Shown here: positions 1 to 4,962 of the stretch, piece by piece
Layout of the letters: every line of letters starts with the position of its first letter
Numbering within the stretch: the first letter of the stretch is position 1
From: JBBFMJ01 sp037441225
GTDB taxonomy: Bacteria; Acidobacteriota; Thermoanaerobaculia; UBA2201
NCBI GenBank assembly: GCA_037441225.1
Contig: JBBISU010000094.1
Location: 1-12,246, forward strand
Direction: 5' to 3'
Length of the DNA: 12,246 nucleotides
Program-made: the position numbers and the translations under genes
Notes under the pieces: generated by a model
Database searches by the model: none
What the model was told of the DNA's origin: nothing
The model's input: the letters and a program-made list of their open reading frames with translations, nothing else

Positions 1-341
1 TATAAGAAAAAAGGAGGTTTTTTTCTACTCAAAATTTTATTTCAATTGCATTTTCTGGGTTAAAGTAAGAGATATAGAGATAAAGCAGATAGGAAAAATA
101 AGTCCCTTGCAAAAGAAAATTTTGAATTTTTTAGGTGTGGAATTAAATATATGAAAACAAAGTAAACACTAACAGGAAATTTTAATTATGGGGAAAATGC
201 TTTATTCCAAAGGATTTTTACATATTTTTTATTGGGTAAGATGGGTAATAATTTGTTTTTTGTAAATTATTTTACGGGTCGCACAAGTGCGACCCCTACA
301 CTGCTGCTCTATTTTATCTCATTTTCAACTGCATTTTTTTC
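1..341. other. AT-rich intergenic region with no supported gene
   Basis: No reading frame here has a convincing start, ribosome binding site and protein-like composition. The stretch is mostly A/T runs. It contains an AT-only dyad (AATAATTT at 247-254, AAATTATT at 264-271) and, just after it, the GC-rich palindrome listed separately. Similar 15-16 nt strings (TTTCAAYTGCATTTT-like) occur near 40-55 and 323-338, which may be chance in such biased sequence. The region lies downstream of the minus-strand gene ending at 342, so it may hold that transcript's 3' end. I see no classical hairpin followed by a T-run. Confidence 0.6.
276..295. repeat. REP-like GC-rich palindrome
   Basis: GGGTCGCAC and GTGCGACCC form perfect 9-bp arms separated by two A residues, and CCTACA follows. 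This GC-rich block stands out in very AT-rich surroundings. On the minus strand it reads GTAGGGGTCGCAC and so on. I recall similar 'GTAGGGG...' palindromes as dispersed intergenic repeats in many bacterial genomes, but only one copy is visible here. It sits 46 bp past the stop codon of the minus-strand gene, so it could act as a 3' mRNA-stabilising hairpin. No T-run follows on either strand, so it is not a typical intrinsic terminator. Confidence 0.6.
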
Positions 342-875
342 TTAATGGTTTTCTCTTTGTATTTTTTGAAAATGCACTCTCCTAAAGCCGCTCTGCAAAA
401 TGATTAACTTTTCTAATTTTAATGGTGAAAATAAAATTTCTATTTCTCTGTTTGTATAATAACAAAAACTCAAAGTGGTATTCTTGATTCTAAAAATCAA
501 TCTTCTCTCCGCTTCTTTGATCATTTTTGCACCTTCTTCTGCCCAATTACATGGAAGCCAGGAAGGACCAAAGAGAAGAAAAATTTCACCTTCTTTTTCC
601 AGACAATCTATAAGTGATTTTGAAACTTTTTCATTTATTTCTTTTTGATTGTAAAGAAAAAATGAAGGGGAAAAAATTATTGAAAAATTTTCTTTTTTTA
701 AATCATTTAAATCTTTATAACCTTTAAATTCTATAGAGGCACCAAAATCAATTAACCTTTGAAAAAAAGATGGTTCTGCTTCTCCAAAACAAAGCAATTT
801 TTTTTCCTTTAAATTTAGTTTTTCAGCTTCTTTTATTGCCCAAGAATAAAAATCTCCTTTAAGGTCTAAAAACAT
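342..875 (-). CDS. Hypothetical protein, Rossmann/methyltransferase-like outline
   Basis: This 177-residue protein is not one I recognise. Its predicted strand order resembles a degenerate class I methyltransferase: strand at residues 26-31 ending KLLCFG, strand at 47-50 ending in an acidic residue (E49), strand at 64-69 (FSIIFS), strand at 96-103 (GEIFLLFG), and an SGFRRV turn near the C-terminus. The SAM-binding glycine loop is poor (FGEAE), so activity is doubtful and the fold call is only an inference. It lies 21 bp after rpmB on the same strand and is probably co-transcribed with it. No strong Shine-Dalgarno precedes the ATG. Instead a 9-bp inverted repeat brackets the start codon. The length, charge pattern and uninterrupted frame support a real gene. 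Confidence 0.65.
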   Translation of the reverse strand: MFLDLKGDFYSWAIKEAEKLNLKEKKLLCFGEAEPSFFQRLIDFGASIEFKGYKDLNDLKKENFSIIFSPSFFLYNQKEINEKVSKSLIDCLEKEGEIFLLFGPSWLPCNWAEEGAKMIKEAERRLIFRIKNTTLSFCYYTNREIEILFSPLKLEKLIILQSGFRRVHFQKIQRENH

Positions 876-896
876 TTATCTTAAAAAAGACCTTAA
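859..896 (-). promoter_or_regulatory. Inverted repeat placing a start codon in its loop
   Basis: TTAAGGTCT (859-867) and AGACCTTAA (888-896) are perfect 9-bp complementary arms. On the minus-strand transcript the 20-nt loop contains the ATG (873-875) of the 177-residue gene, and the upstream arm abuts the rpmB stop codon. Such a stem could limit initiation or couple it to ribosomes finishing rpmB. The stem is AT-rich, so its stability is modest and the role is inferred. Confidence 0.35.
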
Positions 897-1082
897 TTAC
901 TTTAAATGTACACCAGAACGAATACAACGGGTGCAAAGAGTTAATGTTTTTCTTCCAGAAGGCGTTTTAATGTGAACCTTCTTTAAATTTGGATACCAGC
1001 GCCTTTTTGTTAAATTATGGGCATGGCTTATCTTATTTCCCGTTATAGTTCTTTTTCCACAACTTTCACATACTTTTGCCAT
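897..1082 (-). CDS. rpmB: 50S ribosomal protein L28, zinc-ribbon form
   Basis: This 61-residue basic protein is a component of the large ribosomal subunit. The family signature is clear: MAKVCESCGKR at the N-terminus, then GNKISHAHNLTKRRWYPNL, and a C-terminal CTRCIRSG. C5/C8 and C50/C53 form the two CxxC knuckles of the zinc-binding (C+) variant, and the length is normal for it. The start is fixed by the invariant N-terminus. There is no Shine-Dalgarno. The bases directly upstream on the minus strand are TATAAT, then 8 nt, then ATG, so the message is probably leaderless or nearly so. The gene is followed after 21 bp by the 177-residue unknown. It has its own promoter just beyond the terminator of the upstream FecR-like gene. 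Confidence 0.96.
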   Translation of the reverse strand: MAKVCESCGKRTITGNKISHAHNLTKRRWYPNLKKVHIKTPSGRKTLTLCTRCIRSGVHLK

Positions 1083-1090
1083 AGTGTAAT

Positions 1091-1119
1091 ATTATATCAT
1101 ATTTTAAAATTTTTAAAAA
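1091..1119 (-). promoter_or_regulatory. Putative rpmB promoter (leaderless type)
   Basis: On the minus strand TATAAT (1096-1091) matches the -10 consensus exactly and ends 8 nt before the rpmB ATG. A 17-nt spacer leads to TTTTTA (1119-1114), a weak -35 that overlaps the T-run of the preceding terminator. A start site 7 to 9 nt after the -10 falls at or next to the A of the ATG. The -10 is seen directly; the start site is inferred. Confidence 0.6.
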
Positions 1120-1145
1120 ATAAAAAAGGGGTTCAAAAGAACCCC
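1115..1145 (-). terminator. Intrinsic terminator of the FecR-like gene
   Basis: Read on the minus strand, GGGGTTC-TTTT-GAACCCC (1145-1128) forms a 7-bp GC-containing stem with a 4-nt loop. It is followed by TTTTTT, one A, and another TTTTTT (1127-1115). It lies 25 bp after the stop codon of the FecR-like gene and is the best terminator in the window. It also insulates rpmB from upstream transcription. Confidence 0.9.
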
Positions 1146-1170
1146 ATAAAATTCTTGACAAATAAATATT

Positions 1171-3249
1171 TTACTTTGATCTTGATATCCCAGATCCTCC
1201 ACTTGAACTTGAAGAGCCATGGGAAGAAGAAATCGAATGAGATGAAGTTGAAGAGGATGAACTTGAAGAAGAACCTGAATGGGAATAGGAAAAAGAAGGG
1301 GAAGAATGGGAAGGAGTGGAAGAAAAAGAACCAGATTGCGATCTGGAAGGAGAATAAGAGTAGCGTTGAGATGTGGAATGGTTCTGGCTTTCCCTGTAAT
1401 TATAAGAAGGAGTTATACTTGGCTGGGATGGAGCTTGTCTTTCATAAGAGGGCTTTGTATATTCCCTTTGCCTATATGAGGGAGCTTCCTGTTGAGAAGG
1501 ACTTTTATATTGTGGCTGAACTTCTCTTTTAGGATAATCCTTTATCTCATAATTTCTTATCGGCTCTCTTTTATAATAATTATAAGAATCTTTTTTTATT
1601 GGTTGACTTTCATCTTTATCTATTTTCCTTGGAGAATTTTCTTCCCTTGAAGGCATCTCAATCTTTACTGGTTCTCTTTTTTGCCCTCTTTCTGGTTTAT
1701 TTTCCAAAGGCCTTTGATACACTTTTGGAGATTGAACCCCTCCGCTTTCTATTTTTTCCCTTTCAATTACTCTTGGAGAACTTATTCCTTTGTTTTTCTC
1801 AATATCAATATTTTTTTCAATATTTATTCTTTTAGAGGGTCTTAAATCTTCAAAAACATTTTCCCTATTCAAGTTTTCTCTTTCAGTTCTCAAAAAACTT
1901 CTTTCTTTTGAAACAAATTGCTTTGAACTTGACAAGATATTCTTTGCTTCAATGGTTGGTTTTTCATTGATTTTAAATACAGGTGTTAAATCATCTTTTA
2001 AAATATTTTTCTGGGATATGAAATGTTCTCCTGCCCTAAAAATTTCCTTTTTATCCAATGGTAAATTCATTGCAAAGATCAATCCTTCTTTTCCTTTGAA
2101 CTCAATGCCTATTCCTTTGTTGATTTGCAAATTCTTTTTTCCAAAATTCCTTGCTTCTGCAAAAACCCAAAAATCTCTTTTCAAATGGGTTAAATTTACC
2201 CTTCCTTTAAAACCAAAATAACAGTCATTATACCAGCAAGGGGGCCAGCTCCACCACCAATCCCATCTGTAATACCACCAGTAATCATAATAGCCCATAG
2301 GACACCATCCAAAATAAACATCAAACCAAAACCAGTAAACCCAGGCAGGTGCCCAGGTATAACCAGGAACCCATACCCAACCATATCGAGGAGTCCAGAC
2401 CCACCTTCCATAATGATAAGTTAAATATCCCCAGGGCTCATAACTTACCCAAAACCATCCATGGGGTGTCCATCTCCAATAGCCATCATAATAAGGTGTC
2501 CAGTCAACTACAACAATGGGCCTCCATACATATACAGAAAATTCTGGCTCGTAAATCCATGTTCCATAATTGTCAAGGACATAATTTGAAGAATAAAATT
2601 GCCTTCCTGTATATTGAGTGCTTTTGCTATTATACCTTAAAGCCCTCCTTTCTTCCACTTTTTCAACAAAAAACTCATTTTTTAATGAAATTCTTCTCCT
2701 GTCAACATAGCCATCTGAGTAAACAGTTGCCTCTTCTCCTGATCTTAAGAAAACAGAGCCACCTGATGTGGCTATTTCTGCTTTTCCTTCAATAATCAAT
2801 ACTCTAACATTTCCTCTGTTTTCACTGTTGACATAATAGACACCAGGAGAAAGCAAATAAATATCACCCACTGAAAAGCCAATTACAGGTTCTTCATTAT
2901 AAGAAGGATTTTTAAGAAGTTCATAAGCAATTTCTCCGCTATTTAAAAAAAGGTAAGTTCTTTTGTCGGGATAACCTTCTGTACCAGAAACAGCCCTTAA
3001 GTCCACATCAGAATAACCTCCAATCCATAAAAGGTTCCCATCAGATAATACAGCTTCTATAAAGGCATTCCTTTCTGTTTTTATCTTATCACCTGGATAC
3101 AAAGGTAGACCTGCTTTAAGTTCTTCTGGCTCTGTTCCATCAAAGGGATAAAAAGTGGCATAGTTTTCTTGATACTGCACAAAGGAAACTCCTTCTGCTC
3201 TTAAAAAAACTGTAAAAGTGAGTAATAAAACCAAAATTAAATGTTTCAT
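1171..3249 (-). CDS. Exported FecR-like / DUF6600-like surface protein with aromatic and Ser-rich regions
   Basis: This 692-residue protein starts with a signal peptide (MKHLILVLLLTFTVFLRA, likely cut after A18). Residues ~19-190 are beta-rich and FecR-like: LYPGDKIKTE, SGE and GKAEI motifs, as in periplasmic FecR-type domains. Residues ~225-340 are extremely rich in Trp and Tyr with repeated 'GRWVWTP.YGWVWVP' phrases, the hallmark of DUF6600-type proteins, plus three Cys residues. Residues ~400-590 are charged and probably disordered. The last ~90 are mostly Ser with Gly, His and Tyr. Function is unknown; the architecture suggests an envelope-exposed protein. I chose the start at 3249 because GGAGGTG lies 5 nt upstream and the signal peptide begins there. 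An in-frame ATG at 3264 adds only five residues, lacks this site and lies at the predicted transcription start. Expression is probably sigma-54 dependent. Confidence 0.88.
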   Translation of the reverse strand: MKHLILVLLLTFTVFLRAEGVSFVQYQENYATFYPFDGTEPEELKAGLPLYPGDKIKTERNAFIEAVLSDGNLLWIGGYSDVDLRAVSGTEGYPDKRTYLFLNSGEIAYELLKNPSYNEEPVIGFSVGDIYLLSPGVYYVNSENRGNVRVLIIEGKAEIATSGGSVFLRSGEEATVYSDGYVDRRRISLKNEFFVEKVEERRALRYNSKSTQYTGRQFYSSNYVLDNYGTWIYEPEFSVYVWRPIVVVDWTPYYDGYWRWTPHGWFWVSYEPWGYLTYHYGRWVWTPRYGWVWVPGYTWAPAWVYWFWFDVYFGWCPMGYYDYWWYYRWDWWWSWPPCWYNDCYFGFKGRVNLTHLKRDFWVFAEARNFGKKNLQINKGIGIEFKGKEGLIFAMNLPLDKKEIFRAGEHFISQKNILKDDLTPVFKINEKPTIEAKNILSSSKQFVSKERSFLRTERENLNRENVFEDLRPSKRINIEKNIDIEKNKGISSPRVIEREKIESGGVQSPKVYQRPLENKPERGQKREPVKIEMPSREENSPRKIDKDESQPIKKDSYNYYKREPIRNYEIKDYPKREVQPQYKSPSQQEAPSYRQREYTKPSYERQAPSQPSITPSYNYRESQNHSTSQRYSYSPSRSQSGSFSSTPSHSSPSFSYSHSGSSSSSSSSTSSHSISSSHGSSSSSGGSGISRSK

Positions 3250-3254
3250 AGTTT

Positions 3255-3261
3255 CACCTCC
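3255..3261 (-). promoter_or_regulatory. Shine-Dalgarno of the FecR-like gene
   Basis: GGAGGTG on the minus strand lies 5 nt before the ATG at 3249. It is a near-perfect complement to the 16S 3' end. It decides the start against the in-frame ATG at 3264. Confidence 0.85.
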
Positions 3262-3273
3262 CATTTTTGTATA

Positions 3274-3290
3274 TGCAAAAAGGATGCCAA
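3274..3290 (-). promoter_or_regulatory. Sigma-54 (-24/-12) promoter of the FecR-like gene
   Basis: The minus strand reads TTGGCATCCTTTTTGCA. The sigma-54 consensus YTGGCACGRNNNTTGCW is matched at all positions except the three central CGR bases. The essential GG and GC dinucleotides are separated by exactly 10 bp. The predicted transcription start, 12 nt after the -12 C, is near 3263. That leaves a ~14-nt leader holding only the Shine-Dalgarno, so geometry and gene start agree. Sigma-54 promoters need an ATP-dependent activator; none is encoded in this window. Confidence 0.78.
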
Positions 3291-3302
3291 GAATTTAATC
3301 AA

Positions 3303-3346
3303 AAAATTGTTTCATTTAAAGGAAAAAATTTAAAATTGTTTCATTT
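3303..3346. repeat. Two 15-bp direct repeats upstream of the sigma-54 promoter
   Basis: AAAATTGTTTCATTT occurs identically at 3303-3317 and 3332-3346, a 29-bp period. Relative to the predicted start near 3263 the copies fall at about -40 to -54 and -69 to -83. The outer copy runs into the 3' end of the ATPase gene that stops at 3341. They may be binding sites for a regulator of the FecR-like gene. The AT bias tempers this, but the central TTGTTTCA is not simple sequence. Confidence 0.5.
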
Positions 3347-3757
3347 TTGATACAATCTTTCTTTTATAATCACTCTCAGATTTCCCTTTGGAAGTACTTT
3401 AAATTTCAATTCATCAACACTTTTTTTCACTATAAAAAGTCCCCTTCCATGATTTTTAAATATATTTTTCTTACTTCCCGGATTTTCAATCTTTGGAATT
3501 TTTTTGCAAGACCCTTCATCTTTAACTTCTATTTTCAAAAACTTCTTCATCCTTTTAATAGACAAAAAAACCCATTTATTTATATCATTTTTATTACCAT
3601 GGATAATAGCATTTAAAAGGATTTCGTGAATTGAAAGATTTAGCCAATATTCTTTTTCTTCCATAAGCCCTTGCTTTGAAATAAAAGATTTCCATAAAAT
3701 TTCAGCTAATTTTAAATTACTTATGCTTGATTTAAACTTTAAAAAAAATTCATTCAT
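3341..3757 (-). CDS. RsbW/SpoIIAB-like GHKL ATPase (anti-sigma kinase family)
   Basis: This 138-residue protein is a single GHKL (HATPase_c_2) domain, the right length for RsbW-type serine kinases that act in partner switching with an anti-sigma antagonist. The N-box is HEILLNAIIHGN (E45, N49, H53, G54). The G1 box is D80-E-G. The G2 box is GRGLFIV at 104-110, with a Lys-rich ATP lid before it. There is no dimerisation/phosphoacceptor domain, so it is not a sensor histidine kinase. Its usual partners (STAS antagonist, sigma factor, PP2C phosphatase) are not in the window. The ATG at 3757 has no Shine-Dalgarno and lies in a compact divergent promoter region shared with the metallopeptidase. 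The next gene on the same strand begins 91 bp later with its own sigma-54 promoter. Confidence 0.85.
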   Translation of the reverse strand: MNEFFLKFKSSISNLKLAEILWKSFISKQGLMEEKEYWLNLSIHEILLNAIIHGNKNDINKWVFLSIKRMKKFLKIEVKDEGSCKKIPKIENPGSKKNIFKNHGRGLFIVKKSVDELKFKVLPKGNLRVIIKERLYQK

Positions 3758-3795
3758 TATTGATATATGATAACAAATATGTTAAATTAAAATCA
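3758..3795. promoter_or_regulatory. Divergent promoter region, leaderless type on the plus strand
   Basis: Only 38 bp separate the start codons of the two divergent genes. On the plus strand TTGATA (3760-3765), a 17-nt spacer and TAAATT (3783-3788) form a reasonable sigma-70 promoter. It ends 7 nt before the ATG at 3796, so transcripts may begin at that ATG. On the minus strand a CATATA-like -10 lies 6 nt before the ATG at 3757, with no clear -35. Neither start has a Shine-Dalgarno. Confidence 0.5.
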
Positions 3796-4962
3796 ATGAT
3801 ATTTTTAATTTTATTTTCTTTAATTTCCTTAGATGATGCTTTTTTAAAACTTCAAAAAGCAAGAGGCTGTGTGCCTTCTCACAATGTTCAAGTGGAAGTA
3901 ATTGAAAAAAATGATTTGGAAAAATACATAAATGAAGCAATTTTTGATACTTATGGAAATGAATTGGAAGATTTTGAAAGAATTTTGAAATTTTTTAATC
4001 TGATCGAAGATAAAGGAAGCTATAAAGAAGATGCAATTTCTCTTTATAAGGAACAAGCAGCTGCTTTTTATAATCCAAAGGATCATACTTTAAAAGTTAT
4101 GAAGGGTATAAGTGAAGAAAACATTTTTTTACAAATGGCTCTTGTCCATGAACTAATGCATTGTTTGCAGGATGAAAAAATAGAAATTTATAAAGAAATG
4201 CAAAAAAGAAAAACTTCCTATGATTCCCTTCTGGCAATCCAGTCCTTCCTTGAAGGAGAAGCCTTAGTAGTTACAATTATTTTTTTGGGAGATGTAAATG
4301 TAGGAAATGGTGAAGAATTTTCAATATTAAAGGAAAGCATATCATCTTTAATTCAAAATTTACAAGAATTTGAAATAATTGGAAATAATTTTGTCTCTTA
4401 TGAGATGCTTCTTCCCTATAATTCTGGGAGCAATTTTATATTGTATAATATGCAAAAGGGAGGTTGGAAAAAGATTGATGAAATTTATAAAAATCTTCCT
4501 TGCACTATGGAAGAGATTTTAAATTATGATAAAAATGTAAATCCTCCAAAGGATTTGCAAAAGATTTCAAAAAAATTAAAAATAGATGGTTTTAAAAGTG
4601 GCTTTTCTACCTCTTTTGGTGAAAGCTTCATCTATTACCTTTTTTCAAAGTTTTTCCCAAAGGAGGAAGCAAAGAAAAAAGCAGAAGGATGGGATGGAGA
4701 CCAGTTAACTTTATTCAAAAAAGGAAGTGATGACTTGCTTTTTTGGATTCTTCAATGGGACACAGAAATTGATTTATTGGAAGCCCTTGAAGGATTTAAA
4801 ACCCTTGCAAAAAAAGAAAATTTAAATTTAATTCCTTTCCTTTATAAAAAAAGTTTAGCCCTTTTATTTTATAAGGATGAGAAACCAAAAATTTCTTCAA
4901 AAATATTTGATATAATAAGAGATATGGAGGGACAAAATGTCTATGAATGTAAATCAAAATGA
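3796..4962 (+). CDS. Probable secreted zinc metallopeptidase (HELMH)
   Basis: This 388-residue protein begins with a hydrophobic stretch (MIFLILFSLISL) that looks like a signal peptide or anchor. The catalytic motif is H118-E-L-M-H122 in VHELMHCLQD. EGEA follows ~35 residues later, and E153 or E155 could be the third zinc ligand, as in gluzincins. The C-terminal blocks GWDGDQ (298-303) and QWDTEID (from 320) resemble conserved parts of uncharacterised bacterial 'HELTHALQD' proteins I recall. Substrate is unknown. It overlaps the downstream pilus ATPase by 26 nt, so the two are co-expressed. The start is uncertain: an in-frame TTG at 3760 would add KYVKLKS before the hydrophobic segment, a better signal-peptide N-region. 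However, it lacks a Shine-Dalgarno and coincides with a good -35 box. Confidence 0.8.
   Translation: MIFLILFSLISLDDAFLKLQKARGCVPSHNVQVEVIEKNDLEKYINEAIFDTYGNELEDFERILKFFNLIEDKGSYKEDAISLYKEQAAAFYNPKDHTLKVMKGISEENIFLQMALVHELMHCLQDEKIEIYKEMQKRKTSYDSLLAIQSFLEGEALVVTIIFLGDVNVGNGEEFSILKESISSLIQNLQEFEIIGNNFVSYEMLLPYNSGSNFILYNMQKGGWKKIDEIYKNLPCTMEEILNYDKNVNPPKDLQKISKKLKIDGFKSGFSTSFGESFIYYLFSKFFPKEEAKKKAEGWDGDQLTLFKKGSDDLLFWILQWDTEIDLLEALEGFKTLAKKENLNLIPFLYKKSLALLFYKDEKPKISSKIFDIIRDMEGQNVYECKSK
4926..4931 (+). promoter_or_regulatory. Shine-Dalgarno of the pilus ATPase inside the preceding gene
   Basis: GGAGGG sits 5 nt before the ATG at 4937, within the last codons of the metallopeptidase gene. It fixes the ATPase start and supports translation within one operon. 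Confidence 0.85.

Noticed and set aside
1..24. AAGGAGG followed by a T-run at the left edge as a terminator or ribosome site
   Set aside because: No complementary arm is visible in the window and no start codon lies at a useful distance.
276..295. Palindrome as the intrinsic terminator of the rpmB operon
   Set aside because: The bases after the stem on the minus strand are GTAAAATAATTT, not a T-run. A REP-like reading fits better.
34..338. Imperfect direct repeats (near 40-55 and 323-338) as the ends of a MITE or insertion
   Set aside because: They are short and AT-rich, the wider alignment needs a 7-nt gap, and there are no terminal inverted repeats or transposase.
1017..1532. Plus-strand open frame of 171 codons over rpmB and the tail of the FecR-like gene
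   Set aside because: It is antisense to two well-supported genes, and its Lys/Asn/Trp-rich composition reflects the complement of Ser- and charged-residue codons. No ribosome site or domain is visible.
1790..2795. Plus- and minus-strand open frames overlapping the FecR-like gene (1790-2221, 2196-2411, 2349-2795)
   Set aside because: They are shadow frames of a long gene with a signal peptide, Shine-Dalgarno, promoter and terminator. Their products have no coherent features.
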